64,000 nt of DNA. Origin: Lachnospiraceae bacterium 10-1 (lineage in GTDB: Bacteria; Bacillota; Clostridia; Lachnospirales; Lachnospiraceae). The notes under the pieces were generated by a model. It was not told the DNA's origin. It saw only the letters and a program-made list of their open reading frames with translations, and ran no database searches. A program made the translations under genes and the position numbers. Where the stretch lies: positions 244,048-308,047 of the forward strand of contig KE159817.1 in NCBI GenBank assembly GCA_000403495.2, given 5' to 3'. How positions within the stretch are numbered: the stretch's first letter is position 1; every line of letters begins with the position of its first letter. This document shows, piece by piece, positions 54,015 through 63,174 of this stretch.

Positions 54015-55226
54015 TTATTCTGATTGAGGAAGTGATGCAAGATATTCTTTCACTCGCCCATAGTAGATTCTCAAAAATTTATTAGCTCCGGCAGTCATGT
54101 AAACGTAGTAAGGCTTACCTTGGGAACGCTTCTTGTCTAAAAACTGATATACAGGATCGTCCTGTGGCATTGTTTTGATAAGAACATCCATTACAAGAAA
54201 CAGCGTTTTCCGTAAATCAGCAGAGCCGCGTTTTGATGTAGGAACACTTTTCTGTGAGAAGGTTCCGGATTCATTTACACCAGGGTCAACACCAGCAAAT
54301 GCTGTAACAGCACCTTTGTGAGTAAAGCGAGTAACATCTCCGATTTCCGCAATAAGCTGTGGACCAAGAGATGGACCGACGCCGTTCATTGCCATAACAA
54401 TGGGATATTCAGGGAGCTTTGAGGCTGTATCATTCATCAAGATGCGCAGTTCCTCAACAGTAGAGGAAGCACTGTTGAGTTGCTCAACTGCTTGTTTGAT
54501 GATTCGTTTGGTTATTTCATCCTTGGGAAGTACAGGAACAAGTTCCTTAGCTTTTCCATAGATTTCTTCGGCTTTTGATTTGCTGAAGTTGTACTTCTTG
54601 CGTTTGCACCATTTCTGATAGTGGTCAGTAAAGGCGTTTAAAGACATTTTACGAACACAGTCCACATGCCAGTATATAGATGCAAAATCAACCCATTTCT
54701 GGCTGCCGTCACTTCGTGCAGGACTGTCGAAGTAAGTATTTACGCCAGGATAAGTCTGATCAAGGATGCCAATAAGGTTATTTTTCATGGCAGTTTTGTG
54801 CTTCATATAGAAACCAAACTGACGGTTCATGGTTTTAAGTTGGTTGCGTAATTCATCCATAAGACTATACTGTTTCAGATTCTGCCACTTGTCAAGAGCA
54901 TAGCGAGCAATCTTCACTGCATCTGCTTTGTCGGATTTAACTTTACGAAGAGAATCATTATCAAAGTCTTTGATTAGTTTGGGATTGATTGTGCTGACGA
55001 AAATGTCTGCCTCGGAAAGCTGATGAGCAAGGACTTCGTAATAACGTCCAGTATGCTCCATCACGACACGGGATTCACCATCAACGGAATGGATGAGATC
55101 AACAAGAGAATTAATATCATGGGATGTGTGCTTGATTTCAAAAGGACTGTAAACAATCTCACCGAAAGGGCGTAAGATTGCCACCATGCTTTTACCTTTG
55201 GAAACATCGATACCTACTGCGTTCAT
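54015..55226 (-). CDS. IS110-family DEDD transposase
   Basis: 403 residues. N-terminal RuvC-like DEDD domain (AVGIDVSKGKSMVAI, VVMEHTGRYYEVLA, SDKADAVKIARYA) and C-terminal transposase_20 domain with the conserved Ser region (FAGVDPGVNESGTF, TSKRGSADLRKTLF). Full length, no stop or frameshift, so it may be active. Confidence 0.92.
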   Translation of the reverse strand: MNAVGIDVSKGKSMVAILRPFGEIVYSPFEIKHTSHDINSLVDLIHSVDGESRVVMEHTGRYYEVLAHQLSEADIFVSTINPKLIKDFDNDSLRKVKSDKADAVKIARYALDKWQNLKQYSLMDELRNQLKTMNRQFGFYMKHKTAMKNNLIGILDQTYPGVNTYFDSPARSDGSQKWVDFASIYWHVDCVRKMSLNAFTDHYQKWCKRKKYNFSKSKAEEIYGKAKELVPVLPKDEITKRIIKQAVEQLNSASSTVEELRILMNDTASKLPEYPIVMAMNGVGPSLGPQLIAEIGDVTRFTHKGAVTAFAGVDPGVNESGTFSQKSVPTSKRGSADLRKTLFLVMDVLIKTMPQDDPVYQFLDKKRSQGKPYYVYMTAGANKFLRIYYGRVKEYLASLPQSE

Positions 55227-55229
55227 AAA

Positions 55230-55485
55230 TTAGTCACTCCTTAAGATGTATTGCAATGGATAAGAACCAGTTTTACTCATTGCCTATTCAATCTACTGTG
55301 GTGTGACACGAACGTACCTATTGGCAGTTCAACCTGCATAAAACGAACGCTGCGAATGAGGAGCTGGTTATCAGTCTTTGATGCGGACGCGAAGTCCAAG
55401 AAAGGTAGACGATATACCGATTGCTCCATCATTATACAGCTTAAGCAACAAGATGGGTAATTCCTTACTGGCTGTAAGGGATATT
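55230..55485 (-). ncRNA. candidate bridge RNA region of the IS110 copy
   Basis: The 5' non-coding end of the transposase gene is about 260 bases long and more GC-rich than its surroundings. In IS110-group elements this end encodes the bridge RNA that pairs with target and donor DNA. I cannot delimit the RNA or its loops by eye. Confidence 0.4.
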
Positions 55486-55523
55486 AACCATATTTATATT
55501 GTAGTAGAAAGGAGGAAACAGCA

Positions 55524-56318
55524 ATGCTTGAACTTAAAAATGTAACAAAAGTATTTAATCCTGGCACTGTAAATGAAAAACTTGCCTTGGATAATTTTTC
55601 TCTGACTCTTACAGATGGTGATTTTGTCACTGTAATCGGTGGAAACGGAGCCGGAAAGTCTACCATGATGAATGCAATTGCAGGAGTATGGCCGGTGGAT
55701 GCCGGGCAGATCCTGATTGATGGCGTTGATGTGACTAAACTTCCTGAACACAAGCGGGCAAAGTTCCTTGGCCGGGTTTTTCAGGATCCCATGACCGGAA
55801 CTGCCGCAACTATGGGTATTGAAGAAAATCTTGCCCTGGCAAAACGCCGCGGCCATACCCGTTTTCTCCGCCCCGGTATCACCAAAAAAGAAAGGGACGA
55901 ATATAAAGAGCTTTTAAAAATCCTTGGCCTCGGTCTTGAAGAACGCCTGACTTCAAAGGTAGGACTTTTATCCGGCGGACAGCGCCAGGCGCTTACCCTC
56001 CTTATGGCAACTCTCCAAAAGCCTAAACTGCTGCTCCTGGATGAACATACCGCTGCGTTGGATCCCAAAACCGCTGCAAAGGTTTTAGAAACCACAGAAT
56101 ATATTGTGAACAAGGATCATCTGACTACCCTGATGATCACCCACAATATGAAAGATGCCATAACCCACGGCAACCGTCTTATTATGCTGATGGATGGAAA
56201 AATCATTCTGGACATCAGAGGCGAAGAAAAGAAAAAGCTGACCGTAGAAGACCTGCTTCATAAATTTGAGGAAGCCAGTGGAGAAGAATTTGCCAATGAT
56301 AAGGCGATTCTGGGATAA
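55524..56318 (+). CDS. ABC transporter ATP-binding protein (TrpZ-like)
   Basis: 264 residues. Walker A GGNGAGKST, signature LSGGQRQAL, Walker B LLLLDEHTA and H-loop MITHNM are all present. It powers the lipoprotein/permease pair from which the IS110 copy now separates it by 1.6 kb; AAAGGAGG still precedes its ATG, but read-through from the upstream promoter would have to cross the oppositely oriented insertion. Confidence 0.92.
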   Translation: MLELKNVTKVFNPGTVNEKLALDNFSLTLTDGDFVTVIGGNGAGKSTMMNAIAGVWPVDAGQILIDGVDVTKLPEHKRAKFLGRVFQDPMTGTAATMGIEENLALAKRRGHTRFLRPGITKKERDEYKELLKILGLGLEERLTSKVGLLSGGQRQALTLLMATLQKPKLLLLDEHTAALDPKTAAKVLETTEYIVNKDHLTTLMITHNMKDAITHGNRLIMLMDGKIILDIRGEEKKKLTVEDLLHKFEEASGEEFANDKAILG

Positions 56319-56384
56319 TATATATCTATCAGGTACACCAAACAATGAATGTCTCGCTTCGTGGGCCATCCTTATGTTAAATAT

Positions 56385-56409
56385 ACAGCTTCGGAATTTC
56401 CGAAGCTGT
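56385..56409. terminator. bidirectional terminator between ABC ATPase and CPBP gene
   Basis: ACAGCTTCGG pairs with CCGAAGCTGT around AATTT, followed by TATTTTG rightward. It overlaps the last base of the leftward CPBP gene. Confidence 0.75.
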
Positions 56410-57152
56410 TATTTTGTTTCATGTTTAACTGCAAATATGCTGAAAACTAAAATGAAAACACCCACAACAGACTCAATATAAAGAGTTCTATTTGATAATT
56501 CCCATATTTTATCCCCAAGAAGCATTCCCCTGAATCCGGCATACATATTATTTGCCATATGCAGTACAATCCCAATATATACATTGCCTGTACTCACTAC
56601 AAAATAGCCAATCAGCAGCCCTAAACAAAGTGCTGTAATAAACTGCGGCAGATTATAATGGCCTAAAGCAAATAAAAACGCTGATATCATAACAGCATAA
56701 ACGTTTCCATGCCTCTTTTGGGCAACCGGAAATATAATGCCACGATTAAAGATTTCTTCCGTAATTGGCGCCAACAAAATTATATACATAAAAATCATTG
56801 GCGAGTATTGATAACGGTTCATATCAAGTATATATTCTTCACTTACCTGGGACATTAAATTTAATCCAATTTGCGGAAAAAACAGGAAAATTAACCTGTG
56901 TGCCAGGCAGACTCCAATTCCGGCAAGCACCCCCCATAAACAGATACGTAACTTTTTTATGGATATTTCTTTCTTGTCTGAAAAATGACATAAATATCTC
57001 CGAAACAAAAAAATACATAAAATATTTGAAGCTGACTGTAAATAAAAGCTGACTGTTATTCTACTTTCAAAATTTGATGCCGGTATCAGATATGAAAAAA
57101 AACGCATTATGTTTGAAATCACCTGATGCGCAAACCAAATTGAAATTTCCAT
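56409..57152 (-). CDS. CPBP-family intramembrane metalloprotease
   Basis: 247 residues with about seven membrane helices. Glutamate-protease motifs of the CAAX/Abi family: ITEEIFNRGI (EExxxR), FALGHYN and HMANN. Substrate unknown; in Firmicutes such proteins often serve peptide maturation or self-immunity. It is convergent with the ABC operon. Confidence 0.85.
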   Translation of the reverse strand: MEISIWFAHQVISNIMRFFSYLIPASNFESRITVSFYLQSASNILCIFLFRRYLCHFSDKKEISIKKLRICLWGVLAGIGVCLAHRLIFLFFPQIGLNLMSQVSEEYILDMNRYQYSPMIFMYIILLAPITEEIFNRGIIFPVAQKRHGNVYAVMISAFLFALGHYNLPQFITALCLGLLIGYFVVSTGNVYIGIVLHMANNMYAGFRGMLLGDKIWELSNRTLYIESVVGVFILVFSIFAVKHETK

Positions 57153-57169
57153 GCATTATCCCTCCGGCT

Positions 57170-57357
57170 TATGCAGCCGCCTGCTCTTTTGTAATGCTGT
57201 TTCCCCATTGGCAGGCATTTATAGAGCCATACAGTTCTCCCCATAGATACTCCCTGTTTTTAGTTTTCCCGTCCAAATCCATATCGCCATCTTCCTCTAA
57301 GGAAAGCAGTTCCTAGCGTGAAAAGCCTTTCGCCTGTAATAATTGGCTGATCGTCAT
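57170..57357 (-). pseudogene. remnant of a small phage/ICE-type protein
   Basis: From an ATG at 57357 the frame reads MTISQLLQAKGFSR, then TAG, and continues in frame with EDGDMDLDGKTKNREYLWGELYGSINACQWG. The second part recalls short proteins of Lachnospiraceae mobile elements. With the internal stop it looks broken. It lies between the CPBP gene and the right att junction. Confidence 0.5.
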
Positions 57358-57423
57358 TTTAGCCCACTCCTTTATAAGCATTTTATCAGCTTCCCAATAT
57401 AATTGCAACAAAAAGCTGCTCTG

Positions 57424-58536
57424 TTAACATTTTGTAAACACCAGCTTACAGCTGTTCATAGTGGCCTGCACAAAATTTTCACTCCCATGTCCGGTGGTTT
57501 TGTGGCAGCGGATTCTTCGATCTTCCACCATAATATAGCCAGGGCAGGAAAACTGGTCCTCACAGGTTACCACACCGCTTTCCAGTCCGGCTGCCGCTGT
57601 GACGATCTTAAAGGTAGAGCCCGGTTCATAGGTATCGCTGATACAGCCATTCCGCCACATTTGATTTAATAATTCCTGCTTTGCTTCATCACTTAAACCT
57701 TCCGTATCAGTCCCTTCGGGAAGCTCGTAGGGATGATTTAAATCGAACTCCGGCACATCCACCATTGCCATAATCTCTCCGTTTTGGGGATTCATAACAA
57801 GAATAGACACCCGTTCCGCCTGTTTGGTCTCCATTACCTGCTTTGCCAGCTGCGTGGCATAGCTTTGAATATTCATGTCAAGGCTTAAATAAAGATCATT
57901 TCCGGCAACAGGCTCTATTCTCTGTTCACCTGCTTCATCAATTTCAACTCCTCTGGCATCTGTTACCGTAAGAATGGTTCCTTCGGTTCCTTTTAAATAC
58001 TCTTCGTATTTCACTTCCAGACCAATAATCCCCTGATTATCTCCTCCGGTAAAGCCAAGTACCTTAGATGCAAGAGATCCGTAAGGATAATAACGCTTGT
58101 AATCCTCATCCACCTTAACGCCTTCCAGATTATAGGCTCTGATCGCATCTCCAATTTCTTTGTCTACATTGCTTTTGATTCTTTCAATTGCAGAATACTT
58201 CTCCACTCTGCCACGGACATAATCTTCCGAAAGCCCTAGTTCTTTGCACAAGACCTCTACAATTTGATCCGGATCTTTTATCTGATTATGAATTACTGAA
58301 ATGGTACATACCGTCTTATTATCTGCAATTACGGTTCCATTTGCATCAAGTATCCTTCCTCTTGCGGCTTTAATGCTTCTTTCTCTCTCATGAAGCTGCT
58401 GAGCTTTTTCCGTATAATATTCTGACTGAAACACCATAAGATAAATCAGTCTGCCGGTAAGTACAAAAAAAATTGCAACACAGATAAAAAATACCGTGAC
58501 GATCTTTTTTCTGTTCCAGGTTTTATTTTTTATCAT
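57424..58536 (-). pseudogene. 5' part of the interrupted class B PBP (SpoVD/FtsI-type)
   Basis: About 363 residues of PBP sequence plus seven residues from the element (KLVFTKC). From the ATG at 58536 (GAGG six bases upstream; 58584 lies before a hairpin): one membrane helix (about 12-32), the dimerisation domain (GRILDANGTVIADN, GFTGGDNQGIIGLE), and the start of the transpeptidase with the active-site serine in YEPGSTFKIVTAAA. It breaks off within the SxN motif (MNSC). It may still yield an inactive membrane protein. Confidence 0.85.
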
Positions 58537-58540
58537 AAAA

Positions 58541-58590
58541 AACCTCATAGAAAAGGTATTATTATAATTTATTACCATTTCCATGAGGTT
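58541..58590 (-). terminator. hairpin between the two PBP genes
   Basis: AACCTCAT pairs with ATGAGGTT; the stem continues imperfectly inward and is followed on the minus strand by TTTTTTAT. The downstream arm contains the GAGG ribosome site of the second PBP, so folding would both terminate and hide translation. Confidence 0.65.
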
Positions 58591-58661
58591 ATTCTTGCTT
58601 ATTGCCTCTTATTTTTTATCCCCAATCTTTATATAATGTTACGGGAAATATTCATATACAA

Positions 58662-60953
58662 TTATGGCGAAGGTGATGCTGAGCCTGCCGCATCAGGATC
58701 CGGTGATGAAGGAGATTGTACCCCTGATTCATAGCTTCCGCCAAGAACCGCGCCGGTAACAGGATCCACATAATTTCCTGTATCAGGATCTATTGCATAT
58801 CCGGTAACAGGATCAATGGGAAAATCTTTCCATACTTCTCTGTAAGGTTCTCCCTCACCTTCTGTGCCGGTGCCTTCAGGATTTTCTCCCTGTCCGCCGC
58901 CATTCTGGCCGCCTTCACCGCTCTCACCATTTCCACCTTCTGCTCCTTCCTCCGGCATCCCCTCAGGCGTACCTTCCGGTGAATCTCCTTCTTCAGCTTC
59001 AGGCGCGACCGGCGTCATAATTTCTATCTGGAGAGCTTCAAGCTCCTTCCTTTCATCTTCCGAAAGCTCCTCCGTCATAAATATTCCCATATATGGAAGT
59101 ACTTCTGTAAGAACGTTTCTGACGATCTTTGTGGCAAACTTAGCATCATCCATAATATTTCCCGGCACATTGGGCCTGTCCACCACCACGTAAATTGCAA
59201 TCTCCGGATTGTCTGCCGGTGCATATCCCATGAAAGACACTACATATTCTTTATTACCTCGAGGCAGCGTTTCGGCAGTTCCGGTCTTTCCGCCAATCAT
59301 ATAGCCTGCCGGCCTTGCAGTTTTTCCTGTTCCTTTCTCTCCCGTTACCACCAGATTGCACATTTCACGGATTCTTGCTGAAGTCACTTCCGATATGGTC
59401 TGCTTTAAAATTCTGGGTTCAATATTTTGTACGGTAGCGCCTGTGGGACTGATGATTTTACTTACCAAATGAGGTTCGTAGTAATATCCCCCATTGATCA
59501 GGGAACAAAAGCCTGCTATCATCTGAATCATGGTAGCATTGTAGCCCTGGCCGAAGCTGTTGGTTGCAAGTTCTGTGGGCCCCATTGTACTTTGATTATA
59601 AACAAGACTGGCGGTTCTGGCCTCACCTGCAAGATCAATATTTGTTTTAAGACCAAGATTAAAAATATGCTGAAAATCAATATAGGTTTCTTTTCCCATT
59701 GCATTTGCAACATTCATCAAAACCACATTGCAGGAGCGCTCCACGCCTTCCTCCACTGTCAATGTACCATCTCCCCATGTATTGTGGCATTTAATTTCAT
59801 AACCGCCTATGGTAAGCAATCCGTTACAGGTATAACTTTCATTCCCTGTAATGTCTCCGTTTTCAATAGCTGCCGCTACGGTAAAAGGCTTGGAGACAGA
59901 GCCTGGTTCATAGGTATCATTGATACAGAAATTTTTCCACAAAGCATTTAAATGCCTGTAAAACACATCAGGATCTTCAGTTATTGTACCAATATTTTCT
60001 TCATTGATATATTCTCCGGTACGCTTATTTTCTTCATCCAAAACAGGCATTCCAATTAAAGCATCCGTATTTCTGGTATCATTCAAATCAAAATTAGGGT
60101 AACTTGCCATAGCAAGAATTTCACCTGTATTTACCCTCATAATAATACAGCCTATATTATTTGCTCCATTTCCCTCATGGGCATTGTCTTTGTATTCCTC
60201 ATCAAACTTTTTCAGATATTTTTCAACAATACTTTGTATATTCACATCAATGGTTGTTACAATTGAATTACCATCCTCTGCCGGTATAGTAGTCCTCTCT
60301 AAATTTGAATCATCATTTAAATATCCATATTCTCTTCCCTGGGTTCCGGATAAAATATCATTATAGTATTCTTCCAGTCCATAAGATCCAACATTGTCAC
60401 TGGTAGTAAACCCTATCACATCACTGGCAAGGGTATTCCCGGGATAAACTCTTTTATATTCCTCCTCAAACCAGATTCCCTGAATCAAGGAATTTTCCTC
60501 ATTTTGCAGTTCTCTGAAAGCTTCGATCTGTTCATATTCCAAGCGTTTTGCCAAAACGTAATAGCGGGAATAATCTTTGTTTGCCGCTATGTATTCACGT
60601 ACACTGGCAGTATCAATTCCAAACTGGCTTTTAAGTGCATTTAAGGTGGGATCTAAATATTCCTCTTTTTCCGATATGGCAACAGCATCCAGAATTACAT
60701 TATAAACTTTTTCACTGGAAGCTAAAATACTTCCATTTGCATCCAATATAGAACCCCGCTTATAGGGAATTGTAGTACTATCGTATCTTTGCTGAGATAA
60801 CACCTGTTTTTTATATTGTTCTCCGTTATCCCGCGTTATCGTAATTAACCGGTAGGATAACCCTACAAAAGCCAGTAGTATTAAAAAAAATAATACTACC
60901 AGCTTCTTTTGCATTTTAATTGTGAATTTGTTTTGGTTTTTTCTTTTCTCCAA
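58662..60953 (-). CDS. class B penicillin-binding protein with Gly/Glu-rich tail
   Basis: 763 residues from a TTG at 60953 with AGAAGG seven bases upstream (a GTG at 60983 overlaps ftsL). One N-terminal membrane helix, PBP dimer domain (GSILDANGSILASSEKVY), transpeptidase domain with SVSK (YEPGSVSKPF), SCN and KTG (GGKTGTAET), then an unusual low-complexity tail of about 130 residues rich in Gly, Glu and Pro. It crosslinks septal or spore peptidoglycan with FtsW/SpoVE. Since the second PBP is interrupted, this is the only complete one in the cluster. Confidence 0.92.
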   Translation of the reverse strand: MEKRKNQNKFTIKMQKKLVVLFFLILLAFVGLSYRLITITRDNGEQYKKQVLSQQRYDSTTIPYKRGSILDANGSILASSEKVYNVILDAVAISEKEEYLDPTLNALKSQFGIDTASVREYIAANKDYSRYYVLAKRLEYEQIEAFRELQNEENSLIQGIWFEEEYKRVYPGNTLASDVIGFTTSDNVGSYGLEEYYNDILSGTQGREYGYLNDDSNLERTTIPAEDGNSIVTTIDVNIQSIVEKYLKKFDEEYKDNAHEGNGANNIGCIIMRVNTGEILAMASYPNFDLNDTRNTDALIGMPVLDEENKRTGEYINEENIGTITEDPDVFYRHLNALWKNFCINDTYEPGSVSKPFTVAAAIENGDITGNESYTCNGLLTIGGYEIKCHNTWGDGTLTVEEGVERSCNVVLMNVANAMGKETYIDFQHIFNLGLKTNIDLAGEARTASLVYNQSTMGPTELATNSFGQGYNATMIQMIAGFCSLINGGYYYEPHLVSKIISPTGATVQNIEPRILKQTISEVTSARIREMCNLVVTGEKGTGKTARPAGYMIGGKTGTAETLPRGNKEYVVSFMGYAPADNPEIAIYVVVDRPNVPGNIMDDAKFATKIVRNVLTEVLPYMGIFMTEELSEDERKELEALQIEIMTPVAPEAEEGDSPEGTPEGMPEEGAEGGNGESGEGGQNGGGQGENPEGTGTEGEGEPYREVWKDFPIDPVTGYAIDPDTGNYVDPVTGAVLGGSYESGVQSPSSPDPDAAGSASPSP

Positions 60954-60966
60954 ATCTACACCTTCT

Positions 60967-61443
60967 TTAATCCGGTATGTCACCTGTCTGCCTTACATAA
61001 TCGCTGCCTTCGCCATTGAAGGTTATAATCTGACCTTCCTCTGCATAGCGCATGCCCAGTTCCTGAATTGCAATCCGTCTTACTTCCTCAAGATTTACAC
61101 TACTGGTTATCCTGCTGTAATTCTCATCATTTGTAAGACGCATATAATTGAGCTGCCTTTCCAGTCTGGATATATTCTTAATGCTGTTAGTAATATCAGA
61201 CTGCAGGGTTAAGTACCATGTAAGAATCAATCCTGCCGCTGTCATTGCCACTGCCATAAAAAGCACAGAGCCAATATTCATGTGCAGTGCTCTTTCTCTG
61301 TTTTTACGGGTTCTATTGCTTATTTTTTTAACCGGTGTACTTTGTATATCAGGCGCCGCCTGTAATCTTCTGGCAGTATTCCCCTGCACATAAACACTGT
61401 TTCTATATGCAGTTTTTCTCCTCTCTCTTGCATTCACTGCCAT
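60967..61443 (-). CDS. ftsL: FtsL-like cell division protein
   Basis: 158 residues: basic cytoplasmic region (RERRKTAYRN to KKISNRTRKNRER), one membrane helix (about 56-80), and a coiled coil (LQSDITNSIKNISRLERQLNYM) leading to a small extracytoplasmic end (RRIAIQELGMRYAEEGQII). Position between rsmH and the PBP gene is that of ftsL in most Firmicutes; sequence conservation in this family is low. Confidence 0.8.
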   Translation of the reverse strand: MAVNARERRKTAYRNSVYVQGNTARRLQAAPDIQSTPVKKISNRTRKNRERALHMNIGSVLFMAVAMTAAGLILTWYLTLQSDITNSIKNISRLERQLNYMRLTNDENYSRITSSVNLEEVRRIAIQELGMRYAEEGQIITFNGEGSDYVRQTGDIPD

Positions 61444-61471
61444 AACTTAAATCTCCTGAACTGTTAATTTC

Positions 61472-62407
61472 TCATTCCTTCTCAAAAATTCTCAGCTTTG
61501 CGCTTTTAGATCTTGAGTTTTCCCTTAGTTCCTCTTCTCCCGGTAAAATCGGCTTTCCCGTTATCACCTTTCCCTTGCTTACCTTTCCACAAACACATAC
61601 CGGAAAGCTGGGAGGGCACGTACATGGGTTTGCTGCATTTTTAAAAGCAGTTTTTACAATCCGATCTTCTAAAGAATGAAAGGTTATCACACATAATCTT
61701 CCACCGGGATTTAAAATATCTATCAGTTCTTCAAGAGATTCTTTCAGCACTTCAAGTTCCCGATTGCATTCAATTCTTATTGCCTGAAAGGTACGTTTAG
61801 AAGGATGCCCTCCTTCTGCGCGCATCTTTGCCGGAATTGCCGCTTTTATAATTTCATTTAATTCTCCTGTTGTTTCTATCTGTTTTTTCTGCCTTGCCAT
61901 TACAATATGCTTGGCTATATTTTTAGCAAACTTATCTTCTCCATAATCACGAATCACCCGAAATAACTGCATTTCATCATATTCGTTGACTATTTCTTTA
62001 GCGGAGAAGCTTTGCCGCAGATCCATTCTCATATCAAGGGGCGTATCAAACCGATAAGAAAAACCTCTTTCTTTTGTATCCAACTGATAGGAAGATACCC
62101 CAAGATCCAACATCATTCCGTCAATTTGAGTAATTCCTATTGCAGATAACACCGATCTGGTATTTCGATAATTGCTCCTTATAATTGTAACTTTATCCTC
62201 AAATTCCTTTAGATGCTCTCCTGCAGCTTTTATAGCAGCTTCATCCTGATCAATTCCAATCAGCCTGCCTCCGGTTTCCAATCTTTTGACAATTTCACCG
62301 GAATGACCGCCACCGCCCAAAGTTCCATCAACATAAATTCCCTGAGGCTTTATTTTTAATCCTTCAATTGTCTCTTCAAGCAAAACAGATGTGTGAGAAA
62401 ATGCCAT
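61472..62407 (-). CDS. rsmH: 16S rRNA (cytosine(1402)-N4)-methyltransferase
   Basis: 311 residues. SAM-binding [12 protein letters not shown] near residue 29-40, [13 protein letters not shown], and the C-terminal [14 protein letters not shown]. Methylates C1402 of 16S rRNA. Second gene of the dcw cluster, 52 bases after mraZ. Confidence 0.97.
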   Translation of the reverse strand: MAFSHTSVLLEETIEGLKIKPQGIYVDGTLGGGGHSGEIVKRLETGGRLIGIDQDEAAIKAAGEHLKEFEDKVTIIRSNYRNTRSVLSAIGITQIDGMMLDLGVSSYQLDTKERGFSYRFDTPLDMRMDLRQSFSAKEIVNEYDEMQLFRVIRDYGEDKFAKNIAKHIVMARQKKQIETTGELNEIIKAAIPAKMRAEGGHPSKRTFQAIRIECNRELEVLKESLEELIDILNPGGRLCVITFHSLEDRIVKTAFKNAANPCTCPPSFPVCVCGKVSKGKVITGKPILPGEEELRENSRSKSAKLRIFEKE

Positions 62408-62458
62408 TCCTGCTCCTTATCAAATATCACAGTTTCATTTGCAGATGAACTGTCACTG

Positions 62459-62890
62459 TCAAATCCCAATTCCCAGTTCAATCATATGCCTTGAAATCTC
62501 TTCCATATCCTGATAGGTAACAGTGCCTTCCCATCTATCCCTGCTCCAGATTTCAACTCTGCTGCCCACACCCACTAAAACTGCATCCTTTGTAATTCCT
62601 GCAAACTCACGAAGGACTGCCGGCAAAAGAATTCTGCCCTGCTTGTCCACCTCTACGCTAGCGGCACCTGCCAGGAAAAAACGTGTGAACTGCCTTGCTT
62701 CCTTATCTATCATTGGTAAAGAACGTAATTTTTCTTCAAAAGCCTGCCACTCAGGATCGTCGAACACAAACAGACAGCCATCCATCCCTTTTGTCACCAC
62801 AAATTCATCGCCTAACACTTCACGAAATTTGGAAGGAATGATCAGTCTGCCCTTGGCATCTATTGTATGGTTATACTCACCCATAAACAT
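62459..62890 (-). CDS. mraZ: transcriptional regulator MraZ
   Basis: 143 residues with two SpoVT/AbrB-like half-domains: MGEYNHTIDAKGRLIIPSKF and EVDKQGRILLPAVLREF, each with the DxxGR motif. MraZ forms rings, binds its own promoter repeats and represses the dcw operon. The repeats lie 80-130 bases upstream. Confidence 0.96.
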   Translation of the reverse strand: MFMGEYNHTIDAKGRLIIPSKFREVLGDEFVVTKGMDGCLFVFDDPEWQAFEEKLRSLPMIDKEARQFTRFFLAGAASVEVDKQGRILLPAVLREFAGITKDAVLVGVGSRVEIWSRDRWEGTVTYQDMEEISRHMIELGIGI

Positions 62891-62970
62891 ATGCTCTCAC
62901 CCGCTTCCGATCCTGCCTTTGTCAAAAAGTGCAACGAAAGTCTGCCACAGAAAGTCTCAGATAATAAAAA

Positions 62971-63018
62971 CCACTTTCACCCACTTATATATCACTTTCT
63001 ACCACTTTCCACCACTTT
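62971..63018 (-). promoter_or_regulatory. MraZ box: five AAAGTGG-type repeats
   Basis: On the plus strand CCACTTT or a close variant starts at 62971, 62981, 62992 (TCACTTT), 63002 and 63012; that is AAAGTGG with a three-base spacer on the minus strand, at 10, 11, 10 and 10 base periods. Known MraZ sites are direct repeats of this kind at about one helix turn. Confidence 0.8.
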
Positions 63019-63054
63019 GTATCCATTCTACTCTAAAACCAGGGTGAGCGCAAG

Positions 63055-63084
63055 CAAAAAAAAACCCTGCAGTTTCCTGCAAGG
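63055..63084 (-). terminator. terminator of lgt
   Basis: On the minus strand CCTTGCAG-GAAA-CTGCAGGG followed by nine T. It separates lgt from the mraZ promoter. Confidence 0.85.
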
Positions 63085-63174
63085 CGCATAAATACTATGT
63101 TTTCCTATAAATTCCCTATATCTGGTATTCTAATATTGCTATTTCACCATATATTGTTACAGAGGAAAAAAGTA

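Larger units (their letters stand above)
53955..55485 (-). mobile_element. IS110-family insertion sequence
   Basis: A DEDD transposase gene flanked by non-coding ends of about 60 and 260 bases, inserted between the permease and ATPase genes of one transporter. The ends are approximate: IS110 elements lack long inverted repeats and I could not fix the core dinucleotide. Confidence 0.75.
49952..57451. mobile_element. 7.5-kb serine-recombinase element interrupting the PBP gene
   Basis: Left junction core TTACAG at 49952-49957 and right core TTACAG at 57446-57451 (CTGTAA on the minus strand). Inside are a large serine recombinase at one end, an ABC transporter, an IS110-family copy, a CPBP protease and a gene remnant. 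The internal sequences on both sides of the core are near-perfect inverted repeats (TTTTGTAAATAC against the complement of GTGTTTACAAAA), as expected for an attP split by integration. Joining the outer flanks restores the PBP frame. Confidence 0.85.

Noticed and set aside
53940-55490. Exact IS110 ends from inverted repeats
   Set aside because: I found no convincing terminal repeats, and IS110 elements normally lack them; short similarities (GGGTAT and GGGATA) are too weak to fix the borders.
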